Source: Serratia fonticola
GTDB taxonomy: Bacteria > Pseudomonadota > Gammaproteobacteria > Enterobacterales > Enterobacteriaceae
NCBI RefSeq assembly: GCF_006715025.1
Contig: NZ_VFMK01000001.1
Span: 2,542,001-2,606,000 of the forward strand
Length of the DNA: 64,000 bases
Direction of reading: 5' to 3'
The notes under the pieces are model-generated. The model was given only the letters and a program-made list of their open reading frames with translations, was not told the origin of the DNA and searched no databases. A program made the position numbers and the translations under genes. Every line of letters begins with the position of its first letter. The first letter of the stretch is position 1. Positions 1 through 7,668 of this stretch are shown in pieces.

Positions 1-1505
1 CCCAGGCGATGGTGAAACTGATTATTGATAGCGGCCTGGTCCCGGAGGGCGCTCTGCAACTGATCTGTGGCGGGGTTGGCGATCTGTTCGAGCATCTGGA
101 TTATCAGGATGCCGTGACCTTTACCGGTTCTGCGCAAACCGGGCAAAAGCTGCGTTCTCACCCACGCCTGCTGGAAAAGTCCATCGCTTTTACCATGGAG
201 GCTGATTCGCTTAACTGCTGTGTGCTGGGGGAAGATGTTACGCCAGAGATGCCAGAGTTTGCGTTGTTTATCAAAGAAGTCAGCCGCGAGATGACCAGTA
301 AAGCCGGGCAGAAATGCACGGCTATCCGGCGCATTATCGTGCCCTCAGCCCGTGTTGCAGATGTCCAGCAAGCGCTACTACAGCGGTTGGGCAGTATCAA
401 AGTTGGCGATCCGCAACGGGAGCAGGTACGCATGGGGGCGCTGGTCAATCAGGAGCAGCGTGATGATGTGCAGCAAAAGGTGGATTTCCTGCTGCATCAC
501 GGCTGCGAACCTTTGTGTGGCGGGGCATTGGATACCTTGGAAATCATCGGTGACCATGCGCAACAGGGCGCTTTTTATCCCATCACGTTACTGTATTGCG
601 CCGATCCTTTCAGCCATCAGGCGGTACATGGCATCGAAGCGTTCGGCCCGGTTGCCACGCTGATGCCTTATCAAACCACCGAGCAGGCGATAGCATTGGC
701 CTTGCTGGGGCAGGGGAGCCTGGCGGGTTCATTGGTGACGGCGGACGAAGCCTTGGCGTCGTGCTTTATTCGCGCTACCGCCTGCGCCCACGGCCGGATG
801 TTGGTGTTGGACCGCCATGCGGCAGCCGAGTCGACCGGTCATGGCTCTCCGTTGCCGTTATTGGTACATGGTGGCCCAGGGCGTGCGGGGGGAGGTGAGG
901 AGCTCGGTGGGTTGCGTGCGGTAAAACATTACATGCAGCGTACGGCAATTCAGGGGAGCCCAGCAATGCTGGCTGCCATTGGCCGTGAATGGGTCCGTGG
1001 TGCCAAAGTGGTAGAAGAACCGGTCCACCCGTTCCGTAAATACTTTGAACAGTTGCAGATTGGTGAAAGCCTATTGACCGCCCGCCGTACCATTACCGAG
1101 GCCGATATTGTCAACTTTGCCTGCCTGAGTGGCGATCACTTCTATGCGCATATGGACAAGATCGGGGCAGCGGAGTCCTTGTTTGGCGAAAGGGTCGCAC
1201 ACGGTTACTTTGTGGTTTCCGCCGCCGCCGGTTTGTTTGTCGATCCCGGTGTCGGGCCGGTGATTGCCAACTACGGCATGGAAAACCTGCGTTTCATCGA
1301 GCCCGTGAAGATCGGCGATACCCTCCAAGTAAGACTGACCTGTAAAAAGAAAACCCGCAAAGCGCAAAAGAGTGCGGAAGATCGCCCGCATGGCGTGGTG
1401 GTCTGGGATGTGCAAGTGCTTAACCAGCATCAGCAGGCGGTGGCGTTGTACAGTATTCTGACACTGGTGGCGCGGCAGAAAGGGGATTTCAGCGCTGCGG
1501 ACTAG
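1..1505 (+). CDS. paaZ: PaaZ, oxepin-CoA hydrolase / semialdehyde dehydrogenase (C-terminal part, 5' end outside window)
   Basis: PaaZ is a cytoplasmic two-domain enzyme of aerobic phenylacetate breakdown. Its C-terminal MaoC-like hydratase opens the oxepin-CoA ring and its N-terminal aldehyde dehydrogenase oxidises the resulting semialdehyde. The reading frame is open from the first base, so the start lies before the window; about 500 of the usual ~680 residues are present. The dehydrogenase part shows the general-base Glu in FTMEADSLN and the nucleophile Cys in AGQKCTAIRR (codon 315-317). The last ~150 residues are a MaoC fold with the Asp/His motif SGDHFYAHMD and the following hot-dog segment. 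No other paa gene is visible, because the rest of the locus would lie upstream. The family call is firm; the missing N-terminus cannot be judged. Confidence 0.95.
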   Translation, partial: QAMVKLIIDSGLVPEGALQLICGGVGDLFEHLDYQDAVTFTGSAQTGQKLRSHPRLLEKSIAFTMEADSLNCCVLGEDVTPEMPEFALFIKEVSREMTSKAGQKCTAIRRIIVPSARVADVQQALLQRLGSIKVGDPQREQVRMGALVNQEQRDDVQQKVDFLLHHGCEPLCGGALDTLEIIGDHAQQGAFYPITLLYCADPFSHQAVHGIEAFGPVATLMPYQTTEQAIALALLGQGSLAGSLVTADEALASCFIRATACAHGRMLVLDRHAAAESTGHGSPLPLLVHGGPGRAGGGEELGGLRAVKHYMQRTAIQGSPAMLAAIGREWVRGAKVVEEPVHPFRKYFEQLQIGESLLTARRTITEADIVNFACLSGDHFYAHMDKIGAAESLFGERVAHGYFVVSAAAGLFVDPGVGPVIANYGMENLRFIEPVKIGDTLQVRLTCKKKTRKAQKSAEDRPHGVVVWDVQVLNQHQQAVALYSILTLVARQKGDFSAAD

Positions 1506-1546
1506 GGCATTGTGCGGGGGCATCATGCCCTATCCCTGGTTCAAAG

Positions 1547-1575
1547 CGTTGCCAATGCTTCCCGCATTGGCAACG
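1547..1575. terminator. Hairpin between convergent paaZ and diguanylate cyclase genes
   Basis: A perfect 12-bp inverted repeat (CGTTGCCAATGC / GCATTGGCAACG) with a 5-nt loop lies between the two convergent stop codons. There is no real U-tract on either side, so it is a likely bidirectional terminator or mRNA 3'-end stabiliser rather than a textbook intrinsic terminator. Confidence 0.55.
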
Positions 1576-1587
1576 TAACGGGGGGAG

Positions 1588-3132
1588 TTACTGGCTGCAG
1601 ACTTGGTTTTTTCCGCCTTTTTTAGCCGCGTACAACGCGTTATCTGCCTGATTCACTAATCCCATCGGCGTGTCACTATACGGCTGCGGGATTTGGGCAC
1701 TGACGCCGATGCTGGCGGTAATGATCCCCTGCGGGCTTCCGCTGTGGGCTATTTTCAATTGGCGGATGCCTTCAAGCACCTGTTCCGCAAAGGTAACGGC
1801 CTCCTGCAGATTGGTATCCGGCAGAATAATGGCCAGCTCTTCGCCACCGTAACGCGCCATCAGTTCGTCAGGACGGCTGGCCATATTTTGGAGCATTCGG
1901 CCCAGTTGTTTTAAACACTGATCGCCTGCCACGTGGCCATAGATATCGTTGTACTGTTTGAAATAGTCAATATCCAGCATCAACAACGCAACGCTACGGT
2001 CATTGCGTGCCGCGCGTGTCATCTCATTTTTAAGCGCAATATCAAACTGGCGACGGTTGGCAAGACCGGTTAGCCCATCCAGCAGGGCTAACTCCTCCAG
2101 GGTCTGGTTAATCTGTGTCAGTTGATCCCGGGTGTGCACCAGTTCGGCTTCGGTCTGCACGCTGTGGTTAATCTGGCGTATCAGCACTAACCCGAGCGCC
2201 ACCAGTATCGCCAGCAGGAATATGCCACCGCTGGCAAACAGCGTTGTATCACTGCGCCAGTCGGCCAGGACATCTTTTTTCGACAATCCGGCGGTAATCA
2301 CCAACGGATAATGTTCCACCTGCGAATAACCGTAGATCCTCTCGACATGGTCAAACTGTGAGACCATGGTGACGTTGCCAAATGGCGAATGCGGCAGGAT
2401 GTCGCGGAATAAAATGCCTTGGGAGGCTTTCTTACCGATTGAATCCTCATTGAAAGGGCGACGATAAAGAATGGTTCCATCATCCAGCAACAGGCTGAGT
2501 GAAGCATCGTTGTTGAGAGCGAAATTGTTATAAAACTGGCGGAAGTAATCGACATACAGTGTTGAAATCACTACGCCAGCAAAGCTGCCATCTGGATGAT
2601 TCAGACGACGGGATACCGGGATAATCAAATCTCCCGTTGAACGGCTGCGAATGACGTTACCGATATAGACGGCATTATCGTTATGGGTGAGGTGAAACTT
2701 AAAATAGTCGCGGTCGGCATTATTGGCATGGCTCAGCGGTTTGCCGTTGGCAGTCAGGATCCAGTTGCCGCGGGCATCGTAGATAAAATTGCCGTGTAAC
2801 TGGGGCAGGCGTTTTGTCTGAGCCAGCATGACTTTTTGCAGCCGCTCTTTTTGTGCCTGGCCTAATCCATCGGTTTCAATGCGCTCACGCAGATCCAGCA
2901 GATTATTGTCCACCAGAGCGAACGTATCTTCTGCGTGTTGAGCCAGTGAGCGGGCCAGGTTCTCTGAGACGTTTTCGGCGCTTTGCAGGTTGCGCTGATA
3001 GGCATTCCATATCTGCCAGGCGTTGAAAATCACCAGCGTGAGCGCGACGATAATAATAAAAACACCGGCCTGAAAGAGTAACGGCGAGTTAGTTTTCGGA
3101 TTTTGGGATAAAGGGGGTAGCAGTGGTGTCAT
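1588..3132 (-). CDS. Membrane-bound diguanylate cyclase with periplasmic Cache-type sensor
   Basis: A 514-residue enzyme expected to make cyclic di-GMP from two GTP, the signal that favours biofilm over swimming. Order of parts: cytoplasmic start, TM helix at ~22-42, periplasmic Cache-like sensor of ~250 residues, second TM helix near 300-320, short linker, and a GGDEF domain in the last ~170 residues. The active-site loop reads RYGGEEL, a functional GG(D/E)E(F/L) variant. The inhibitory I-site position reads RPDE instead of RxxD, so product inhibition may be weakened. The ATG at 3132 has an AGGG ribosome site about 8 nt upstream. It is a single gene convergent with paaZ. The domain call is sure; the sensed ligand is unknown. 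Confidence 0.92.
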   Translation of the reverse strand: MTPLLPPLSQNPKTNSPLLFQAGVFIIIVALTLVIFNAWQIWNAYQRNLQSAENVSENLARSLAQHAEDTFALVDNNLLDLRERIETDGLGQAQKERLQKVMLAQTKRLPQLHGNFIYDARGNWILTANGKPLSHANNADRDYFKFHLTHNDNAVYIGNVIRSRSTGDLIIPVSRRLNHPDGSFAGVVISTLYVDYFRQFYNNFALNNDASLSLLLDDGTILYRRPFNEDSIGKKASQGILFRDILPHSPFGNVTMVSQFDHVERIYGYSQVEHYPLVITAGLSKKDVLADWRSDTTLFASGGIFLLAILVALGLVLIRQINHSVQTEAELVHTRDQLTQINQTLEELALLDGLTGLANRRQFDIALKNEMTRAARNDRSVALLMLDIDYFKQYNDIYGHVAGDQCLKQLGRMLQNMASRPDELMARYGGEELAIILPDTNLQEAVTFAEQVLEGIRQLKIAHSGSPQGIITASIGVSAQIPQPYSDTPMGLVNQADNALYAAKKGGKNQVCSQ

Positions 3133-3256
3133 GGCATCCCTGTTATAATGTCAATTTTGTACGGGTATGGGTAATAATCTTAACGCTTTCGGCACTTTCT
3201 TGCATGCAACATCCCTGGTGATAATAGGCAAGCAGAAACACGAGGGGGAGACGAGT

Positions 3257-3460
3257 ATGGCAGCATTGTCTGACGTGGCGATCATCATGCTATTGACGCT
3301 GGCGGTCTATTATCCGGTGACGCTCGGTGTAATGGCCTGTTTAATGTTCATGGCGTATCGTCGGCGCGGATCGCCTCAATGGCGGCTGGCATTGGTCTTG
3401 TTGTCGGTGATGTTTGTTCTGATCGCGTTAGCGGCCTTCAACTGGTATCGCTACCGCTGA
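3257..3460 (+). CDS. Small two-TM inner-membrane protein, function unknown
   Basis: A 67-residue hydrophobic protein with two predicted membrane helices (about residues 6-29 and 42-62) joined by a basic loop containing RRRGSPQWR, and a basic C-terminus (WYRYR). I chose the ATG at 3257 because GAGGGGGAG lies 6 nt upstream; the frame is open back to 3167 but that longer version has no ribosome site and adds a polar, unconvincing N-terminus. It stands alone between the divergent cyclase gene and the convergent VOC gene. I do not recognise the family. The positive-inside rule suggests both ends face the periplasm or both the cytoplasm, which cannot be settled here. Confidence 0.65.
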   Translation: MAALSDVAIIMLLTLAVYYPVTLGVMACLMFMAYRRRGSPQWRLALVLLSVMFVLIALAAFNWYRYR

Positions 3461-3514
3461 TTGCGGGAGGGCAGTGCCTTTCAAGAGAGCCAGGCACTGC
3501 GGTCGTTGCCGTGA

Positions 3515-3931
3515 TTATTCAACGTTGATCATCCAGTTAACGCCAAATTTATCGGTGAGCATGCCAAAACCTTTGGCCCAAAAGGTGGGTTGGAAAGGCA
3601 GGGTGACGGAACCGCCTTCGGCCAGCCGGGTGAACAACTCGCGACCATTTTCGACTGTTTCGCTCCGGATTGACAGGGCATAACCACGATGTGACTGTTC
3701 AGCCTCGTCTTGCGGACAGCTGTCCGACGCCATAATGACGTTGTCACCGATCACTAGCCTGGCGTGCATGATGGATAGTGGGTCGGTATTAGGCGGGCTG
3801 TTTTGTTGCTCTTGTGCAGGCATGTCTTGGTAGCGCATCAATATTTCAATGGTCCCATTTAACTGTTGGGCATAGAAATTAACCGCCTGTTCGCAATTAC
3901 CGCTGAAAAACAGATAGGGTTGGATCAGCAT
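3515..3931 (-). CDS. VOC-family (PhnB/YjdN-like) protein
   Basis: A 138-residue single-domain protein of the vicinal-oxygen-chelate fold, in the subgroup often annotated as 3-demethylubiquinone-9 methyltransferase-like or PhnB/YjdN. Typical features are the start LIQPYLFFSGNCEQAVNFY, the middle DPLSIMHARLVIGDNVIMASDS and the end FWAKGFGMLTDKFGVNWMINV. Members of this subgroup mostly lack a proven reaction, so none is assigned. I start it at the ATG at 3931, which has GAGG 8 nt upstream; the GTG at 3940 overlaps that ribosome site and is unlikely. It is monocistronic and convergent with the small membrane protein. Confidence 0.88.
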   Translation of the reverse strand: MLIQPYLFFSGNCEQAVNFYAQQLNGTIEILMRYQDMPAQEQQNSPPNTDPLSIMHARLVIGDNVIMASDSCPQDEAEQSHRGYALSIRSETVENGRELFTRLAEGGSVTLPFQPTFWAKGFGMLTDKFGVNWMINVE

Positions 3932-4028
3932 GATAATCACCTCATTTAACGCTCGCGACTGCGAGGCTGATGAAAAACGCTAGTCAAAGTTGACGATGCA
4001 AGGGAGGGGGCAGGCTTTGATTCGTCCG

Positions 4029-4118
4029 TCACATAAACAGCAATGATGCAGAACCATCCCACACGGCAGCCAGGGCGTAAACCAAAACCAGAAACAGCAT
4101 GAATGGAGGGTTGCTCAT
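4029..4118 (-). CDS. 29-residue membrane microprotein
   Basis: A short open frame encoding 29 residues: MSNPPF, then one hydrophobic helix (MLFLVLVYALAAVW), then DGSASLLFM and a TGA stop. A clean ribosome site GAGG lies 8 nt before the ATG, and a TATACT hexamer lies further upstream (4157-4162 on this strand) without a well-placed -35. A strong ribosome site ahead of a codon run that makes exactly one membrane helix supports a real gene. Family and function are unknown; similar single-helix peptides in enterobacteria often bind and tune larger membrane complexes, but nothing here shows a partner. Confidence 0.5.
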   Translation of the reverse strand: MSNPPFMLFLVLVYALAAVWDGSASLLFM

Positions 4119-4405
4119 CGCGCTATCCTCAAGCTGAACATCACTGAGCTTTATTGAGTATAGCCTGTTATAGCGCGCAAAGATGACAATTGAGTGAAAA
4201 TAGCTCAAATTTCAGGCTGTGAAATTAAGACGTTTGGAAATGGGTAACCCGCTGATTTTTTACTATAGTAATAGGGTGCAGATACGATTTATTGCCGATA
4301 GTCCCACCCGGGGGGGGTCTCTGGTGGGGAAGATAAACTATGACGGCACTGCCGAATGGTTGTTAGATTGCTTTATAAGCAAAAAGTCAATGAGGGAGAG
4401 TAAAA

Positions 4406-4654
4406 ATGGGCATCATTTCCTGGATCATCTTTGGGTTAATCGCCGGTATTCTGGCCAAGTGGATTATGCCTGGCAAAGACGGCGGTGGTTTTATCATGAC
4501 CGTCATTCTGGGGATTGTGGGCGCAGTTGTTGGCGGCTATATCAGTACTTTCTTTGGTATGGGGCGGGTCGATGGCTTTAACCTGGGCAGCTTTGTTGTT
4601 GCCGTTGTCGGTGCCCTGGTGGTGCTTTTTGTCTACAGAAAGATCAGAAGTTAA
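4406..4654 (+). CDS. GlsB/YeaQ/YmgE-family stress-response membrane protein
   Basis: An 82-residue hydrophobic protein of the transglycosylase-associated/GlsB-YeaQ-YmgE family. It shows the family pattern of three membrane helices with glycine-rich faces, the early motif GLIAGILAKWIMPGKDGGG and the C-terminal helix ending in VYRKIRS. Family members are induced by general stress in enterobacteria; their molecular role is not known. ATG at 4406 is preceded by GGGAGAG. It is followed by a good terminator at 4809-4835, leaving a ~150-nt untranslated tail. Monocistronic. Confidence 0.9.
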   Translation: MGIISWIIFGLIAGILAKWIMPGKDGGGFIMTVILGIVGAVVGGYISTFFGMGRVDGFNLGSFVVAVVGALVVLFVYRKIRS

Positions 4655-4808
4655 TCGGGTACCGCTCAACCGGGGAGGTTGCGGCGCCCCGTAAATTGTT
4701 CCTCCTGAAAACGGGGTTTCCAGGGGGAAAGTAAAAGACAGAATTCTTGGGTTTTATCCGCTCCGAAAAGGAGATTTTTAGCCCCAGAGGATTTTGTCGA
4801 CAGTCTGA

Positions 4809-4835
4809 GGGCCGCGGTGGCGGCCCTTTTCTTTT
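4809..4835 (+). terminator. Intrinsic terminator downstream of the GlsB-like gene
   Basis: Perfect 7-bp GC stem GGGCCGC / GCGGCCC with a GGTG loop, followed by TTTTCTTTT. It lies 155 nt past the GlsB-like stop codon. The long tail between stop and terminator could also be a separate small RNA, but I see no recognisable sRNA in it. Confidence 0.8.
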
Positions 4836-4886
4836 AAACGTGATGAGCGCACGGCAGGCAACCTGTGTTCTGAGAAGGGGATTACA

Positions 4887-5276
4887 ATGGGATTATTGGA
4901 TGGATTGGCGGGCGCCCTGAGCGGCGGCAAGGGGATAGATTACGGTACGGTGTTGCAGTGGATCGAACAGCAAGGTGGGCTACAGGCGATTCTGGATAAG
5001 TTTCGCCAGGGGAACCTGGGCGATATTGTTGCTTCTTGGATTGGCACCGGTGAGAACCAGCCAATCAGTAGTGAACATGTTGAGCAGGCATTGAGCAGTG
5101 ACGCCATCGCACAGCTGGCGGGCAAACTGGGCATTGATCCGGCACAGGCCTCTGCTCTGATCGCGCAATATTTACCGATAATCACGGATAAGCTTTCACC
5201 GAATGGGCAAGCGCCGCAGGGCGGCGATTTACTCAGTGCCGGTATGGGTTTACTGAAAGGTAAACTGTTCGGCTGA
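4887..5276 (+). CDS. yidB: YidB-family (DUF937) protein
   Basis: A 129-residue cytoplasmic protein matching the YidB/DUF937 family: MGLLDGLAGALSGG at the start, a central helical region around WIGTGENQPISSEHVEQAL, and DPAQASALIAQYLP. Family function is not established. ATG at 4887 is preceded by GAAGGGG about 9 nt upstream. It is monocistronic, ending before a bidirectional hairpin. Confidence 0.85.
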   Translation: MGLLDGLAGALSGGKGIDYGTVLQWIEQQGGLQAILDKFRQGNLGDIVASWIGTGENQPISSEHVEQALSSDAIAQLAGKLGIDPAQASALIAQYLPIITDKLSPNGQAPQGGDLLSAGMGLLKGKLFG

Positions 5277-5287
5277 TCTGCGGGTGA

Positions 5288-5316
5288 CGTTCCCTCTCTT
5301 GTTATCAGAGGGAACG
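5288..5316. terminator. Bidirectional hairpin between yidB and quinone oxidoreductase
   Basis: A perfect 10-bp inverted repeat (CGTTCCCTCT / AGAGGGAACG) with a 9-nt loop sits between two convergent stop codons (5276 and 5329). It has no long U-tract. Confidence 0.6.
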
Positions 5317-5328
5317 ATTATCTACCAG

Positions 5329-6336
5329 CTAGACTGTCAGGACAATTTTGCCGATATGAGCACTGGACTCCATCAGAGCATGCGCCTGGGCCGCCTGTTC
5401 CAAGGGGAAGGTCTTGAAAATCTGTGGCTTCAACGTGCCACGCTCTAATAATGGCCATACCTGTTGTGCCAAATCAGCGGCGATCTGCGCTTTGTCTTCC
5501 ACACTGCGTGCCCTTAGGGTTGAGCCAGTATGGGTCAGACGTTTAAGCAGCAGCGGCATCAGGTTCAGTTCCTTGACCACGCCATTCTGCGTGCCTATTT
5601 GCACGATACGCCCATCCATTGCTGCAGCCTGATAGTTTTTCGCGACGTAATCCCCGGCAATCAGATCGACAATCACATCAGCCCCTTTTCCGTTGGTGGC
5701 TTTCTGCGTCTGCTCGACAAAGTCTTCAGTGCGGTAGTTGATGGCTACGTCAGCCCCCAGTGCCAGACTGGCCTGCCGTTTTTCTTCTGAACCGACGGTC
5801 GTGATGACTCGGGCACAAAAAGCTTTGGCCAGTAAGGTTGCCACCGTACCAATGCCAGAGGTTCCGCCATGGATCAGCACGGTTTCCCCAGCACGAAGAT
5901 GACCCCGCTGGAAAACGTTGACCCAGACGGTAAAGAAAGTCTCAGGTATCGCTGCGGCCTCCACCATGCTGAATCCCTTAGGCACGGGTAAGGCATTGCT
6001 TTCGTGTACTTTGCAATATTCGGCGTAGCCTCCACCGGCAATCAACGCACAAACCTGGTCGCCCGGTTGATAGCGTTGGACACCGAGCCCTACGGCAACC
6101 ACGGTGCCTGCGATTTCCAACCCTGGTATATCCGAAGCGCCTGCCGGTGGGGCGTAATGCCCACGTCGTTGTAACACGTCTGGGCGGTTAACCCCGGCGG
6201 CAGCCACTTTGACCAGAATTTCACCCTGTGCCAATTCCGGAAGCGGGCGTTCTGCCGGCAACAGAACGTCAGGTTCGCCGGGTTGGATGATTTCGATGAC
6301 TTTCATGCTATTAGGCAGTTGTGTATTGGCTGACAT
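5329..6336 (-). CDS. NAD(P)H-quinone oxidoreductase, PIG3-type medium-chain dehydrogenase/reductase
   Basis: A 335-residue zinc-free MDR enzyme of the PIG3/quinone oxidoreductase group, expected to reduce quinones with NADPH in the cytoplasm. The N-terminal GroES-like catalytic fold contains AAAGVNRPDVLQRRGHYAPPAG and PGLEIAGTVV. The Rossmann part contains HGGTSGIGTVATLLAKAF (nucleotide loop) and GADVIVDLIAGDY. Start ATG at 6336 has AAGGAG 7 nt upstream. The gene is single; it converges with yidB. The class is certain, the natural substrate is not. Confidence 0.9.
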   Translation of the reverse strand: MSANTQLPNSMKVIEIIQPGEPDVLLPAERPLPELAQGEILVKVAAAGVNRPDVLQRRGHYAPPAGASDIPGLEIAGTVVAVGLGVQRYQPGDQVCALIAGGGYAEYCKVHESNALPVPKGFSMVEAAAIPETFFTVWVNVFQRGHLRAGETVLIHGGTSGIGTVATLLAKAFCARVITTVGSEEKRQASLALGADVAINYRTEDFVEQTQKATNGKGADVIVDLIAGDYVAKNYQAAAMDGRIVQIGTQNGVVKELNLMPLLLKRLTHTGSTLRARSVEDKAQIAADLAQQVWPLLERGTLKPQIFKTFPLEQAAQAHALMESSAHIGKIVLTV

Positions 6337-6358
6337 GCCGTTCTCCTTAATTACGGAA

Positions 6359-6373
6359 CCGGGGCATCCCCGG
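6359..6373. repeat. CCGGGG-CAT-CCCCGG hairpin, copy 1
   Basis: A short perfect palindrome followed by CTGA. A near copy occurs at 6800-6816, again followed by CTGA, and both sit just 3' of a minus-strand gene. They may be weak minus-strand terminators with no U-tract or members of a small REP-like family. Confidence 0.35.
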
Positions 6374-6472
6374 CTGACTGTTTATCTTATACAGATAACA
6401 GTTTAGGCATGTAGACGATAGCGTGCTTTTGTTCAAACAGTGAGGGTGGCCGCCGCTGGGGCGGCATAGGAT

Positions 6473-6682
6473 TCAGTCGTTTGGCGGGATGCGAAAGCCC
6501 TTCAGTGAAATGATAAAGTGTTCTTTTCCTTTGGAGATCTTGGCGCCTTTATCGCACCAAAGACTGGCGAGCTGAAAGAAATCATCGCTGTCAATGTCAT
6601 AAGCCAGCTCGATCTTTTTCGCTGCACCTGAACGGATCAGCGTTTCTGCTTGCTGATGGTTAATAGCTTTAACGGTGGTCAT
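6473..6682 (-). CDS. Small conserved-looking cytoplasmic protein, function unknown
   Basis: A 69-residue soluble protein starting MTTVKAINHQQAETLIRSGAA and ending KGFRIPPND. The ATG at 6682 has AAGGA 9 nt upstream; the open frame extends to 6730 but the extra residues have no ribosome site. The sequence reads as a small alpha/beta domain, including a helix with FFQLASLWCDKG and a strand EHFIISLKGF. I do not recognise the family with certainty. It is monocistronic on the minus strand. Confidence 0.7.
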   Translation of the reverse strand: MTTVKAINHQQAETLIRSGAAKKIELAYDIDSDDFFQLASLWCDKGAKISKGKEHFIISLKGFRIPPND

Positions 6683-6799
6683 GAGCGAAATCCTTGGTGT
6701 TAACCTGGTTAGGATAATCGCCCTCATCATATGGCCGAATTGTGACGCTTTTGTGATGAAAAAATGACAGAGGGGCGTTTTGTGGTCTGTGTATCATTG

Positions 6800-6816
6800 C
6801 CGGGGGGCGTCCCCGG
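6800..6816. repeat. CCGGGG-GGCGT-CCCCGG hairpin, copy 2
   Basis: Second copy of the hairpin seen at 6359-6373, located 9 bases past the stop of the 38-residue minus-strand ORF. Candidate minus-strand terminator without U-tract. Confidence 0.35.
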
Positions 6817-6824
6817 CTGAGAAA

Positions 6825-6941
6825 TTAACGCTGACGTGTGCGCACCAGAGTGCTTTTCTTCTGTGAGTTGAAATGTCTATACAGAGCGTACCCTGCAAGG
6901 CTCACTAAGCCAGCCAATAATGAGAGATATTCTGTCGCCAT
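6825..6941 (-). CDS. 38-residue membrane microprotein with basic tail
   Basis: An open frame of 38 codons with an excellent ribosome site (GGAGG, 7 nt before ATG). The peptide has one helix (about residues 5-21: YLSLLAGLVSLAGYALY) followed by a strongly basic tail (RHFNSQKKSTLVRTRQR). This gives an N-out/C-in or hairpin-anchored single-pass topology. A hairpin just after the stop could end its transcript. I do not recognise the family; the ribosome site and topology are the evidence. Confidence 0.55.
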   Translation of the reverse strand: MATEYLSLLAGLVSLAGYALYRHFNSQKKSTLVRTRQR

Positions 6942-7046
6942 AATACGGCCTCCGGTTATCGTTTCATGTAGATACATTTGTGACATCTATCACGTATTGG
7001 GGCCATGGGAGTATTCTGTAAAAGAATAGTTAAATGATTTTTATAT

Positions 7047-7070
7047 AAAAAAGCGCCTATAAGGAGGCGC
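7047..7070 (-). terminator. Intrinsic terminator of the exported-protein gene
   Basis: Read on the minus strand: stem GCGCCT / AGGCGC with a 6-nt loop, followed by TTTTTTATATAA. It lies 113 nt past the stop of the exported protein at 7183. Confidence 0.75.
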
Positions 7071-7182
7071 GTGAAAGATTAGAGCAACGTTAATCAAGTC
7101 CAACATCAGGGAGAGTGGTGAACTGGCGCCATTATAGAAAGTTACCGCCAAAGCAGATATAGGGATAACTCTGAAAGCAACG

Positions 7183-7548
7183 TTACCATTGATAACCCAG
7201 GCTGACCTTGGCGTCGGGTGACTGATCGGTAGAATAGGGATCTGACTGACGAAGGCGATCGGTTTTTTTCACCGGACCAGGTTGACCGTAAAACGGCTTG
7301 CTGGGTTTATGAGTACAACCAGGGTGATCGCATTCCGACTCTACGCTCCAGCCACGAGTTTCTTCGCTTTGTGACCAGACCAGAGGAGGTGGACTTTTCT
7401 GTTCTGCCGGTCCAGGTACCGGTTGCGGTTTGCTGGGGGCGGAGTGGCTCACTTCTGGGGCCGTATAATGTAATTCGAGCGCCTGCACTGTAAAGCTTAG
7501 CAACAGTGTTGCGCCGCAGCAGGCGACCTGGGTATGTCGTATCAGCAT
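7183..7548 (-). CDS. Exported proline-rich protein, probably iron-regulated; function unknown
   Basis: A 121-residue protein with a Sec signal peptide (MLIRHTQVACCGATLLLSFTVQA, likely cleaved before LELHYTA, so the mature part begins near residue 24). The mature protein has a proline-rich stretch (about 37-56), a compact Cys/His cluster ECDHPGCTHKP (near residues 73-83) and a C-terminus ending VSLGYQW. The Cys/His spacing C-x-H-x2-C-x-H could bind a metal, which is inference. A Fur-box-like sequence (7592-7610) covers its promoter region. The terminator at 7047-7070 ends the unit. I do not recognise the family. Confidence 0.7.
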   Translation of the reverse strand: MLIRHTQVACCGATLLLSFTVQALELHYTAPEVSHSAPSKPQPVPGPAEQKSPPPLVWSQSEETRGWSVESECDHPGCTHKPSKPFYGQPGPVKKTDRLRQSDPYSTDQSPDAKVSLGYQW

Positions 7549-7591
7549 ATTGAGTTTCTCTATATAGTAACGCGCTGCAACTATACTACAT

Positions 7592-7610
7592 GATAACGAG
7601 AATTACTATC
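7592..7610. promoter_or_regulatory. Fur-box-like operator
   Basis: GATAACGAGAATTACTATC agrees with the 19-bp Fur consensus at 15 of 19 positions by my count. It lies in the divergent gap between the exported-protein gene (start 7548) and the K+ channel gene. On the minus strand a TATAGT -10-like hexamer lies just downstream of it, so iron-Fur would block the exported-protein gene; the channel gene could also be affected. Confidence 0.6.
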
Positions 7611-7668
7611 ATTTGTGCCTGCGGTTTATCTACGCTTATATTTGGCGGTGAACCGCTTCGGATCTAGT

